Below are positions 49,101 to 56,943 of a DNA stretch of 64,000 nt, piece by piece; position 1 is the first letter of the stretch, and each line of letters starts with the position of its first letter. The translations under genes were made by a program, and so were the position numbers. Source of the DNA: SIG459 sp045631645 (GTDB lineage Bacteria; Bacillota; Clostridia; Oscillospirales; Oscillospiraceae); contig JAZQVC010000009.1 of NCBI GenBank assembly GCA_045631645.1, forward strand, positions 4,419-68,418, given 5' to 3'. The notes beneath the pieces were generated by a model. The model was not told the DNA's origin, made no database searches, and worked only from the letters and a program-made list of their open reading frames with translations.

Positions 49101-49283
49101 ATGAAGTTCTTTTTGGTATTAAGCCTCTATGTTATAGCCATTGTTGGTGATGCTGCTGCCTATATATCAAAGCTAATGGAGCGGGCCTTCTGGCTGGGTG
49201 TAGCAAAAATAAGAGAGATCGAAGATATGGGAGGCGCCCATGAACGCCGCTATATCCGTCCCGCTGAGGTAGAGCAGGAATGA
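49101..49283 (+). CDS. Small single-helix membrane protein
   Basis: 60 residues with one N-terminal hydrophobic helix (FFLVLSLYVIAIVGDAAAYI) and a charged cytoplasmic-type tail. GAAAGGAG precedes the start; its end overlaps the next gene by four bases (ATGA). No family recognised. Confidence 0.55.
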   Translation: MKFFLVLSLYVIAIVGDAAAYISKLMERAFWLGVAKIREIEDMGGAHERRYIRPAEVEQE

Positions 49284-49645
49284 GCGCAGAAAAAATATGC
49301 GCCTGCTGCGAAAAGAAGTTTAAGCCCTCACATTCCTCTCGCAAGTATTGTGACCGCTGCAGAGGCGCCACAGAAGGGGAGCGGAAGCGTATCCGCATAA
49401 AGGCGGGGTTGCCCGTGGATAAGTCTGAGAAGAAAGCCAAGCGAGAGCCGGATGAGTCGGTACTGCTGGATCACCACAAGCTTAAAGGCAAGAGCCTTGC
49501 AAGAGTGGACGCTGAGGCCAAGGCCTTCGGGCTTACATACGGACAGTATACGGCGGCGGTATACAGCGGCGGCATTGACCAGCTGCTTAAATCAAAAGAC
49601 ATTGATGACCCTGTAGCTGTGCTGCGAGGTGTTAAGGTGAAATAA
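49280..49645 (+). CDS. Zinc-finger protein of the early region
   Basis: 121 residues with CACCEKKFKPSHSSRKYCDRC (C-x2-C ... C-x2-C) at the N-terminus, then basic residues and a helical region with LTYGQYTAAVYSGG. Resembles small phage regulators with a treble-clef finger. Function unknown. Confidence 0.55.
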   Translation: MSAEKICACCEKKFKPSHSSRKYCDRCRGATEGERKRIRIKAGLPVDKSEKKAKREPDESVLLDHHKLKGKSLARVDAEAKAFGLTYGQYTAAVYSGGIDQLLKSKDIDDPVAVLRGVKVK

Positions 49646-49685
49646 TGCGGCGCGCCGAGCGCCCTACGAAAGGAGTTACATAAGC

Positions 49686-49979
49686 ATGGAAGAATACAAA
49701 GGGCTTGCCCGAGATGTTATCGGAGCCATAACCGATGAGAGGGGACGAATGGGAGACTTTCACAGCGCCCATGAGGCTTATGCCGTTCTTTGCCAGATGG
49801 CGGAGGATGCCGAAAAAAACGCCTCTAACATCAAAAAGACCCTCAAAGAGCTCTGGGAAACCACCAAAGATGGAGATGAAGATTCCATAAGCGCCTACTC
49901 CCATCAATTGGAGAGCGACGCCAGAAATGCAGCGGTAAGTTTTGCCCGGCTGAGCGCAGCTGCCGGCAATGCTAAATAA
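49686..49979 (+). CDS. Hypothetical helical protein
   Basis: 97 residues, nearly all helical and acidic (EDAEKNASNIKKTLKELWET). A typical small early phage protein. Overlaps the upstream region of the Tad2-like gene. No family recognised. Confidence 0.5.
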   Translation: MEEYKGLARDVIGAITDERGRMGDFHSAHEAYAVLCQMAEDAEKNASNIKKTLKELWETTKDGDEDSISAYSHQLESDARNAAVSFARLSAAAGNAK

Positions 49980-49995
49980 CAGAGAGGAGAAAAAT

Positions 49996-50481
49996 ATGCA
50001 GTACATAGGTACCCAGATCATTGATGCCGAGAAGGGATACAAATACATTATGCCCGGTGGCAAAAATTTCATTGTGGCCGACTCCGTTGAAGTTGGTGAG
50101 GAAGAGAGACAGGTGCTCCATGAGTGCGTAGCCGCAGAGCGTGGATACAAAATACGTCACGCAAACGGGCATGTTAGCTGGTGCCCCAGTGATGTGTTCG
50201 AGGAGAACTACCATCCTATGGAGGGGATGAATTTCGGCCTTGCCCTCGAAGCAGCAAAGCAGGGCAAGAAGATTTCTCGCGCCGGCTGGAACGGCAAGGG
50301 ACAGTATGTATTTCTTGCTGATACTGTTGAATTCCACACAGATGCAGACATATCCGAACTCAAAGGGGATATAGAAGTAAGCGATATTCTGGTAATTCGT
50401 ACCACTCGAGGCCTGCAGCCGGGATGGTTGGCTACGCAAAGCGATATGCTGGCCGAGGACTGGATGATAGTGGAGGTGTGA
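49996..50481 (+). CDS. DUF2829 protein, Tad2-like anti-Thoeris candidate, with extra N-terminal domain
   Basis: 161 residues. From M78 onward the sequence is the DUF2829 fold: MNFGLALEAAKQGKKISRAGWNG, a loop, then a GLQPGWLATQSDMLAEDW end, matching Tad2 proteins. Tad2 proteins sequester the signal molecule of Thoeris defence and so protect phages. The first 75 residues form a separate domain that repeats the shape GYKxxxxxGxxxxV and is not part of ordinary Tad2. Anti-defence activity is inferred from family; many DUF2829 proteins are untested. ATG 49996 is chosen behind AGAGAGGAG. Confidence 0.75.
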   Translation: MQYIGTQIIDAEKGYKYIMPGGKNFIVADSVEVGEEERQVLHECVAAERGYKIRHANGHVSWCPSDVFEENYHPMEGMNFGLALEAAKQGKKISRAGWNGKGQYVFLADTVEFHTDADISELKGDIEVSDILVIRTTRGLQPGWLATQSDMLAEDWMIVEV

Positions 50482-50482
50482 T

Positions 50483-50695
50483 ATGAGCTCTGCTATGAAT
50501 CACAAGACCAGAAGCCATCGAAGCTACAAGCGACGCATGAGCGCCATGAGCGGCAGCGCTCGACGTGCAAGGCTCTATGAGGCTAATAAATACGGTAGGG
50601 TGGGAGCTCCTCTCGCCTCCCGTCTCTCTGCCTTCCGCCGCGCCCTCTTTGACAGACGGAAGAAAAAAGCCGAAGAAATGGCTATGGAAGCCTAA
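50483..50695 (+). CDS. Small basic protein
   Basis: 70 residues, strongly basic (HKTRSHRSYKRRMSAMSGSA and FDRRKKKAEEM). It starts one base after the Tad2-like stop behind GTGGAGGTG. Probably a nucleic-acid-binding protein; no family recognised. Confidence 0.5.
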   Translation: MSSAMNHKTRSHRSYKRRMSAMSGSARRARLYEANKYGRVGAPLASRLSAFRRALFDRRKKKAEEMAMEA

Positions 50696-50699
50696 GAAT

Positions 50700-51003
50700 G
50701 AAACCCTCTCCCAAGGTGGGAGAGGGTATCCCTTTAGTTTGATTCGGGCTCCTGCAACGGCAGGGGTCGGAATGAGACCAAAGAATCGGACCTTTTTATT
50801 TTGATATGGTGTATTGCGGAGGGAGATGTTCAGCGTATGACAATCCCTCAGTCGCCTACGGCGCCAGCTCCCTTTACACAAGGGAGCCTTGGGCACGGAA
50901 GATGGCGGGGCAAATACACCTTTTATATAACGCGCGCGTGCGCGTTTCTTGCAAGCTCGATTACAGCGGGATTTACGACCATTTCCAAAAAAGGAGAGAG
51001 AAA
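50700..51003 (+). repeat. Palindrome-rich gene-free stretch
   Basis: Contains ACCCTCTCCC (50703-50712) / GGGAGAGGGT (50718-50727) without T-run, then the type 1 dispersed repeat at 50840-50890, then the GC-alternating run CGCGCGCGTGCGCG near 50933-50946 and the ribosome site of the HUH gene. No gene supported. Confidence 0.6.
50840..50890 (-). repeat. Dispersed two-hairpin repeat, type 1, copy B
   Basis: Reverse complement of the repeat at 35913-35963, same length (51). The first hairpin is identical. The second has changed in paired positions: CAGC/GCTG has become CGCC/GGCG, keeping the stem except for one G-A mismatch. Confidence 0.85.
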
Positions 51004-51777
51004 ATGACAACTTGGTACATACGCCGGTATGTTTGCGATAACGGAATTGAGTACAAGACAAAATTCCCCGTTCGGGAAGATTTGTCGAAGTGCTCCTCTT
51101 CAAAGATGAAGACTATCGTTCATCGAGCCGAGAAGGGGGCCACCGAAGCCGCCCATGAGTTTGGCCGTCTGCTGAATTGTAATTTTCGAGTAAAGAGAGA
51201 TTTCCACATGTTGCTGACCTACAGCGATGCAGGACTTGAGAAGCTGAAGAAGAGAGCCGGAGGAGAAGATATTAACGCTATTATTCTGGCCGCAGATCGG
51301 GAGTACGATAACTGCCTGAGAAGAGTGAAGCGCAGGGCAGACAAGCAGGAGAACGAAGTCAAGGCCGCTGCGGTTATAAGCATCACGGATCCCAAGACGG
51401 GAGAGCTTGTCAGAATCCATCATCATGTTGTTGTCAATGCAGAAGCTGCCCTTCTGTTTTCCTCATGCTGGAAGGCCGGAGAGGCCAAGGGAAAGGAGCT
51501 TTGGAGCAGCTGCGGAGTTGACCTTCAGGAGCTGGCCGACTACATGATAGCTCAGGCGGCCAGAGTTGGAGCGGGCAAGCGCTATACCCATACCCGCAAT
51601 TTGGTAAGGGCTATAGTGACTAAGCCTATCAAGGCCAGAAATCCCGATGCTGAGCTTCAGGTGCCCAGAGGTTGCGAGAAAATATGGAGAAGCGAGAGCA
51701 AGAAGGGAAGAGCTCAGCACTTGAGATATTATCGACCGCCAAACATAGGTGTTGCGGATGATGAAGAAGCGGCGTAA
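51004..51777 (+). CDS. HUH-type rolling-circle replication protein (REP_ORF2-G2P-like)
   Basis: 257 residues. Motif 1 area FHMLLTYSD (residues 67-75). Metal motif RIHHHVVVN with H139-x-H141. Motif 3 area LADYMIAQAARVGAGKRYTH, with Y180 or Y194 as candidate nicking tyrosine, followed by the family TRNL ending. Such proteins nick and join single strands at replication origins; this subfamily is found in plasmids, microviruses and Firmicutes prophages. AAAAAAGGAGAGAG precedes the ATG. It lies between the early genes and the packaging genes, behind the repeat-rich stretch, which might hold its target origin. Confidence 0.72.
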   Translation: MTTWYIRRYVCDNGIEYKTKFPVREDLSKCSSSKMKTIVHRAEKGATEAAHEFGRLLNCNFRVKRDFHMLLTYSDAGLEKLKKRAGGEDINAIILAADREYDNCLRRVKRRADKQENEVKAAAVISITDPKTGELVRIHHHVVVNAEAALLFSSCWKAGEAKGKELWSSCGVDLQELADYMIAQAARVGAGKRYTHTRNLVRAIVTKPIKARNPDAELQVPRGCEKIWRSESKKGRAQHLRYYRPPNIGVADDEEAA

Positions 51778-51791
51778 AGGAGGGTGATTTT

Positions 51792-52079
51792 GTGGCCAAT
51801 AAATTCAAATATATGCGCAGCTTGAAACTTAGCTATGAGAGGCAGGGAGAGATCTTCTTCACCTGCCTGAAATTCAAGCGGCTTTGCGAGGATGAACAAG
51901 AGCGCATTAAAGAAATCTGCGAGGCCTGCGCCGATGGGGACAGCTATAAACGCCGGGCAATTATGGCTTTTATGACCACCACTGCATCGTGGCAGGAGTG
52001 CTGCATGCGCTATCATATCAGCGACTCCACCATGGCGAGGCTCCGAAAAAAATTCTATGAGCTTTGGGAGGTTTTGTGA
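51792..52079 (+). CDS. Small HTH protein upstream of terminase
   Basis: 95 residues from GTG 51792 after AAAGGAGGGTG. The C-terminus (SWQECCMRYHISDSTMARLRKK) is a helix-turn-helix of the ArpU/sigma-region-4 kind that often controls late genes in Firmicutes phages and sits just before terminase. Late-gene activation is inferred. Its stop overlaps the terminase small subunit start. Confidence 0.6.
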   Translation: MANKFKYMRSLKLSYERQGEIFFTCLKFKRLCEDEQERIKEICEACADGDSYKRRAIMAFMTTTASWQECCMRYHISDSTMARLRKKFYELWEVL

Positions 52080-52567
52080 TGGATGCAAAGCGACTGAAAG
52101 ATATGAGCGCCGCAGAGCTCCGGGATAAGCTAACCGACAGGCAGATATCCTTTGTGGAGCTCCTTGTCAGCGGTCTTGACGCCACCGCCGCTGCAGTTGC
52201 TGCCGGGTATTCGGAAAAGAGTGCGGCAGGCCAGGCATCGAGGATGCTAAAAAATGAAAAGGTCGTTGCCTACAGGCGGGCGCGATACATTGAGTTATAC
52301 GACAAGGTCGGCGTTACCCAAGAATGGGTAGGACTGAAGCTGGTAGAGATCGCGGAGCGGTGCATGGAGGGGAAGCCTCACATGGTATGGAACAGCGCGA
52401 GAAAGTGCTATGAGCCGGATGGGACATGGTGCTTTGACGCCCACGGAGCCATCAAGGCGCTCTCCGCCATAGGAAAGAGCGTGGGACTCTTCGCCGAAAA
52501 GCCCAAGACTGAAAGCGAGGGTGTTGAAAAGTTCCTGGAGCAGCTTGAGGGAGGGCGAGAGTTTTGA
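52079..52567 (+). CDS. Terminase small subunit
   Basis: 162 residues. The N-terminal DNA-binding part LTDRQISFVELLVSGLDATA followed by AAVAAGYSEKSAAGQASRML is the Terminase_2 helix-turn-helix that recognises pac sites. The C-terminal part should contact the large subunit. ATG 52079 lies behind GGGAGG and overlaps the stop of the preceding gene. Confidence 0.88.
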   Translation: MDAKRLKDMSAAELRDKLTDRQISFVELLVSGLDATAAAVAAGYSEKSAAGQASRMLKNEKVVAYRRARYIELYDKVGVTQEWVGLKLVEIAERCMEGKPHMVWNSARKCYEPDGTWCFDAHGAIKALSAIGKSVGLFAEKPKTESEGVEKFLEQLEGGREF

Positions 52568-54204
52568 TTAACCTCCGGAATCCAAGGACTTACTGCGAAA
52601 GATTTTTGCGGATAAGGAACAAGAAGGGCAGGATAATCCCCCTGAAACTAAATCCTGCCCAGTCTGAATTTTACAATATCGTTCGAGAGGAGCACGGGAA
52701 GGGGAATCCCGTGCGCATTGTGCTGCTCAAAGGGCGACAGATGGGATTTTCCACACTCATCGAGGCTATCTTCTTCGCCCACTCTGCCACCACTCACAAT
52801 GCCAGCACCCTGATAATGGCCCATGATGACGAGGCCACAAGAAACCTTTTCGAGATGAACAAGCTCTTTTATGAGGAGCTGCCCGAGCCCCTGAAGCCCA
52901 TGAGGAGGGCCAGCAATGCCCAAGAGCTTGTTTTTGGCAATCCCTCGCGGGATCCTGCCGAGAAGAGCGGCAATCCCGGGCTTAGAAGTCGTATACGCTG
53001 TGTTACTGCGGGCAGCAAGGGAGCGGGCCGAGGCTTCACCTTCTCCAACGTCCACGGCTCGGAGGTTGCCTTCTGGCCCAATTTCAAGCAGACACATGTA
53101 GCGGTTATGCAGACGGTGCCCGATGATCCCGACAGCTGCGTTATCTACGAGACCACCGCCAACGGCCTCGGCGAATTCAAGGAGTTCTGGGATGACGCTG
53201 TGGCCGGAAGAAACGGCTTTCGGGCTGTGTTCATGGCTTGGTACAAGGAGCCAGGCTATCAAAGACCGGTGGAGCCGGGGACGGAATGGACGGACTACGA
53301 AAAGGAAATGATGGAGCGGCTCTCCCTTACTCCCGAGCAGATGACTTGGCGGCGCTGGTGCATCAAGACCAACTGCGCCGGTGATGAGGCCATGTTTCGG
53401 CAGGAATATCCATCAACTCCCGAAGAGGCATTTCTTACCTCCGGCCGGCCCTTCTTTGACAATGACCGCATCAATCTTCTGCTGGCCGATGTTCCTCAGC
53501 CTGACAGCGTAGGATTTTTCGAGTATGAGGAGGAGCCTAACGGCAAGCCTATCAATCCCAGATGGGTGGAGGATCCTCGAGGCTTTATTCGTCTTTGGGA
53601 AGAGCCGGAGCGGGGAGTTCCCTATGTTATCGGCGGTGACACTGCCGGAGAGGGAAGCGACTTCTTCACCGCGCACGGCATCAACAACGTCACGGGCCGT
53701 CAAGTGCTTGAGTATGAGAAGCAGGACAGCAACATTCTCTATGTCCGCCAGCTCTGGTGCCTGGGTGAATACTTCAACTGGGCGCTGCTGGCGGTGGAGG
53801 TTAACTTCGATTCTTACCCGCTAACGGTGCTGGAGGAATGGGGCTATCCCAATCTCTACCAACGTCAGCGCTACGACCGCATAAGGAAGGAATATGTGGA
53901 GGCCTACGGCTTCCGTACGGACTCCAACAGCCGCCCCTTGGTACTGAGCAATCTCCGCACTGTCACAGACGAGTCGGGAGAAAGCTTCCGCAGCTCCCGT
54001 CTCCTGCGGGAGATGCTCCACTTCCGGTATGACAAACACGGCAAACCTCAAGCCGCTACGGGAGAGCATGACGACCATGTTATGGCCGCGGCAATCTGCC
54101 ACTTTGCCAGAAGCCAGCAGAGCAGCAGCGTCAGCGAGGAACCGGCGGTTAAACCTCAGAAGCTCATAGACAAACTGGAGCGGAAAAGAGGATTCCGGCG
54201 GTAA
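52564..54204 (+). CDS. Terminase large subunit (packaging ATPase-nuclease)
   Basis: 546 residues from a TTG start that overlaps the small-subunit stop; GGAGGG precedes it. The ATPase shows a Walker A variant IVLLKGRQMGFSTL (residues 53-65), a motif-B strand followed by an acidic residue (NVHGSEVAFW) and a coupling TTANG motif. The nuclease domain begins YVIGGDTAGEGSDFF and ends with the acidic HDDHVMAAAI segment. The type resembles P22-like headful terminases. It packages phage DNA into the procapsid through the portal. Confidence 0.93.
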   Translation: MINLRNPRTYCERFLRIRNKKGRIIPLKLNPAQSEFYNIVREEHGKGNPVRIVLLKGRQMGFSTLIEAIFFAHSATTHNASTLIMAHDDEATRNLFEMNKLFYEELPEPLKPMRRASNAQELVFGNPSRDPAEKSGNPGLRSRIRCVTAGSKGAGRGFTFSNVHGSEVAFWPNFKQTHVAVMQTVPDDPDSCVIYETTANGLGEFKEFWDDAVAGRNGFRAVFMAWYKEPGYQRPVEPGTEWTDYEKEMMERLSLTPEQMTWRRWCIKTNCAGDEAMFRQEYPSTPEEAFLTSGRPFFDNDRINLLLADVPQPDSVGFFEYEEEPNGKPINPRWVEDPRGFIRLWEEPERGVPYVIGGDTAGEGSDFFTAHGINNVTGRQVLEYEKQDSNILYVRQLWCLGEYFNWALLAVEVNFDSYPLTVLEEWGYPNLYQRQRYDRIRKEYVEAYGFRTDSNSRPLVLSNLRTVTDESGESFRSSRLLREMLHFRYDKHGKPQAATGEHDDHVMAAAICHFARSQQSSSVSEEPAVKPQKLIDKLERKRGFRR

Positions 54205-54226
54205 AAACAGAATCAAGTGAATATGT

Positions 54227-54270
54227 AAAAGCCCGCAGAGCCTTGAATTGCAAGGCTTTGCGGGCTTTTT
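54227..54270 (+). terminator. Terminator after the terminase genes
   Basis: AAAAGCCCGCA...TGCGGGCTTTTT with an inner AGCCTTG/CAAGGCT stem: a long stem with flanking A and T tracts. Confidence 0.88.
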
Positions 54271-54326
54271 CATGTTGGAAGTAACTGAGGGGGTAGTAGG
54301 TGTAGAGTGGTATCACGGGGCAATGA

Positions 54327-54405
54327 AGCAGGCCCCAAAGGGCTGCTCATAGCTGAAGGAGCCATATCCTCCGGCTCCTTCGCCCCAGTCTCGCGAGTGG
54401 GGGCG
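54327..54405 (+). promoter_or_regulatory. Three-hairpin leader before the scaffold gene
   Basis: AGCAGGCCC/GGGCTGCT (54327-54347), GAAGGAGCC/GGCTCCTTC (54355-54381) and CGCCCC/GGGGCG around the palindrome CTCGCGAG (54381-54405). Shortly after, the scaffold gene begins at 54434. No clear promoter seen; it may be an RNA-processing or regulatory leader for the head genes. Confidence 0.4.
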
Positions 54406-54433
54406 GACAACCACAAAAAGAAAGGAGCCAGAA

Positions 54434-55270
54434 ATGGACGAATATAATCTTAACCCGATAGGCGAGGACATCGCCGACGGCGGGGAGCAGGAGAACGTAG
54501 ACCTGCAGGAAGAAACCATGGACGAAAGCGAGGATCTTTCCGACACCGGCGAAGGTGAGGGCGAAGAGCCCGCCGGGGACGCAGCCCGGCAGAAAGAGGA
54601 CCGCCGACAGTTCAATGCCTCAATGAAGGCAGCCCGCAAAAGCGGAGAAAAGACCGGGGAGGAGCGTGCCAATGCGGCCGCGAAGAAACGCATCAGCGAT
54701 ATGCGTCTTCCTAATCCCGAGAAACCCGGCACTTACTTCCAAAGTTTTGAAGAAATGGAGGAATACTCCAAAAATCTGAGACGTTCCGATGCAGAAGCAC
54801 GAGCCAAGCGTGAGGGACGCAGTGTGGAAGAAATCCTCGAAGAGGATGAAAACCGTGCGTTTCTCACTCGCATGAGGCAGGAAAATGAGGCCGTAAGGGC
54901 AGGTAAGAAGGTTCAAAGTGATGGCGGCATAAACGCCACGCTTGAAGCGCATCTCACCGAAATGGCAGAGCGCTATCCCAATGTGGATGTTGCCAAGCTG
55001 GAGGAGAACAAATCCTTCCGCCGTTTCGCCGGTTCACGTTACGGCAAGGAGAGCCTTGCCGACCTCTATGAGGCTTACACTGAGCTTGTAGGCGAAGCCG
55101 GACAGGCTGCCACAGCAAAAACGGCCAGCAAGAGCAGCCGAGCCACCGGCGGCAACAACGGCAAGGGCTCCGGCGCACTCACTTCCGCTCAGAAGGCCGC
55201 GCTGCAGCGCTGGAACGAAAACAACCCCGATATGAAGATGACTGAGAAGGAATTCATGGAGCGGGGTTAA
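54434..55270 (+). CDS. Probable capsid scaffolding protein
   Basis: 278 residues, acidic first 60 (DSEDLSDTGEGEGEEP-like), then Lys/Glu-rich helices (AARKSGEKTGEERANAAAKK) and a Gly/Ser-rich segment near the end. This is the usual composition of procapsid scaffolds, and it lies directly before the major capsid gene. No conserved catalytic residues. Assignment rests on composition and position. Confidence 0.7.
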   Translation: MDEYNLNPIGEDIADGGEQENVDLQEETMDESEDLSDTGEGEGEEPAGDAARQKEDRRQFNASMKAARKSGEKTGEERANAAAKKRISDMRLPNPEKPGTYFQSFEEMEEYSKNLRRSDAEARAKREGRSVEEILEEDENRAFLTRMRQENEAVRAGKKVQSDGGINATLEAHLTEMAERYPNVDVAKLEENKSFRRFAGSRYGKESLADLYEAYTELVGEAGQAATAKTASKSSRATGGNNGKGSGALTSAQKAALQRWNENNPDMKMTEKEFMERG

Positions 55271-55274
55271 ACAA

Positions 55275-55318
55275 CTTATCCGCCGCCAATGCGGCAACTC
55301 CCCATCAGGGGGAGGGCT
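55275..55318 (+). repeat. Dispersed two-hairpin repeat, type 2, diverged copy D
   Basis: CTTATCC, then a CCGC/GCGG hairpin, then CTCCCC-ATCA-GGGGGAG-GGCT. Same layout as the repeat at 43251, between the scaffold and capsid genes. Confidence 0.55.
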
Positions 55319-55343
55319 AAAAAAAGAAAGGAAAATTTAATTT

Positions 55344-56306
55344 ATGTCTTACAGTACCGTAACTCCCACTGCGTGGAAAACCGACAACTATAAGTTCGTC
55401 GGCAAGGCATTTGATTATGCCTACGCAAACCGAATCAACAAGCTCCTCGCCGTTATGAGCGAGGTCAACAGCACGTCCATTGACTACGAGCTCACCGGCT
55501 CCGGCGGCTACGGGGAGATGCCCGAATATAACGGCAACGACCTTAACGAGGCCACTAAGCACCGTGGCTTCAAGACCATCATCACTCCTCAGGAATACTC
55601 CCTCACAGAGGCCGTTGGATACAAGCAGGCTAAGATCGACAAGAGTGGCGAGTGCCGACGCGTGGGTGAGTATCTGGGTGATGCCGCAGCTATGACTGTG
55701 TATGTCCACGCTCTGCGCTGCTTTGCCAATGCCTTCTCCGACGATTATAAGGGCGGCGACGGTGTACCCTGGGCATCCGACGCCCACCCTGTGGCCTCCA
55801 AGGGCAACAACGGCAGAAGCTTCGTCGTGGATGAAGAAGCCGGCACCTACTCCAACCTTATCACAACCACCCTTTCCGTTGATGCCATCACCAAGGCTCA
55901 GAGCCAGGCTAGCCGTTTCGTTACTCCAGATGGTCTCCCCGTGCTGCAGGATATGAACCTTCTGCTGGTATCTCCCGAGCTGGAGGCCACCGCAAAGAAG
56001 ATCTGTGGTGAGAATGCCAAGTTCCGTCCCCTCCGCAACCCCGACGATAATACTAACGCAGCGAACCCTGTGGGTGATCTGCAGTATATGGTTATCGGCG
56101 GCGGCAAGGACGGTTTCAGCGCCAAACAGTGGGCTATCTGCGACCCCGTGCTCATGAAGCGTGTATTCAAACTGGTGTACATCACCCGACCCAAGGTGCT
56201 TCAGTCCGACATGGACAATCCCCTGAAGGACCTCTATACCGGATATACCGATTTCGGTATTGGCTGGGGAGATGCCAGACCCATCATCTTCTCCAATCCC
56301 GCATAA
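55344..56306 (+). CDS. Major capsid protein
   Basis: 320 residues. Composition and position, plus segments such as YGEMPEYNGNDLNEATKHRG, the VPWASDAHPVASKGNNG loop and the end ARPIIFSNPA, fit a HK97-fold head protein of Firmicutes podo- and siphoviruses. Strong expression is suggested by codon choice like that of the ribosomal genes and by a following terminator-like hairpin. AAAGGA precedes the ATG. Confidence 0.82.
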   Translation: MSYSTVTPTAWKTDNYKFVGKAFDYAYANRINKLLAVMSEVNSTSIDYELTGSGGYGEMPEYNGNDLNEATKHRGFKTIITPQEYSLTEAVGYKQAKIDKSGECRRVGEYLGDAAAMTVYVHALRCFANAFSDDYKGGDGVPWASDAHPVASKGNNGRSFVVDEEAGTYSNLITTTLSVDAITKAQSQASRFVTPDGLPVLQDMNLLLVSPELEATAKKICGENAKFRPLRNPDDNTNAANPVGDLQYMVIGGGKDGFSAKQWAICDPVLMKRVFKLVYITRPKVLQSDMDNPLKDLYTGYTDFGIGWGDARPIIFSNPA

Positions 56307-56320
56307 GAGAATACCCAATA

Positions 56321-56361
56321 CCTCCGGCGCCCAAAAGGCCCCGGAGGTTTCGGGCTTTTTT
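56321..56361 (+). terminator. Terminator-like hairpin after the capsid gene
   Basis: CCTCCGG (56321-56327) pairs with CCGGAGG (56341-56347) and a T-run follows at 56356. A partial terminator here would raise capsid over tail protein levels. Confidence 0.6.
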
Positions 56362-56387
56362 AATCCAGACGTAAGGAGCTATTAAAA

Positions 56388-56939
56388 ATGACATTAGGCG
56401 AAGGAAAACGCAAGGTATATATGCTGCTGGATGAATATTCTTCCGGTGGGGCTATCACTGCGGACGCAGACATCGAGGCCAAGATGGCGGACTTCTTCGA
56501 CATCGCCCAGAAGCAGGCGGCGGAGATCAAGAAAATACGCCGCATACACACTATAGAACGGGTGGTAGGCCAGACTGTCTATTCCATGCCCAAGGACTTC
56601 CTGAAGCTTGTGCGGGTATGGAAGGGGGATATGGTCACGAAGCTTTTCCGTTGGAAGGGCGGAAGCATCATTATTCCCGAGAGTGAAAAAGCACCAATTG
56701 AGATAGAGTATTTCGCCCTTCCTGCCACCATAGGCCCCGGCACTCCCGATGACTATGAGTTTGAGGTGGGTGAGGATGCAGCAAAGGCTCTCCCTTACTT
56801 TGTGGCAAGTCAGCAGCTTATAGCTGACCTCGTTATGGACTATGGGGCACTCTACGCCATCTACCAGAATATGCTGGGCACGCTGAACATCTCAGAGCCG
56901 GGCGGCCACAGCCTTGTGAACAGCTTCTACCGGAGGTGA
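56388..56939 (+). CDS. Head-tail adaptor protein (P22 gp4-like position)
   Basis: 183 residues, with a helical N-terminal half (AKMADFFDIAQKQAAEIKKI), a beta-rich middle and a helical end. Size and position between capsid and tail genes fit the ring adaptor that extends the portal. AAGGAG lies before the start. The next gene begins five bases later. Confidence 0.6.
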   Translation: MTLGEGKRKVYMLLDEYSSGGAITADADIEAKMADFFDIAQKQAAEIKKIRRIHTIERVVGQTVYSMPKDFLKLVRVWKGDMVTKLFRWKGGSIIIPESEKAPIEIEYFALPATIGPGTPDDYEFEVGEDAAKALPYFVASQQLIADLVMDYGALYAIYQNMLGTLNISEPGGHSLVNSFYRR

Positions 56940-56943
56940 GGAT

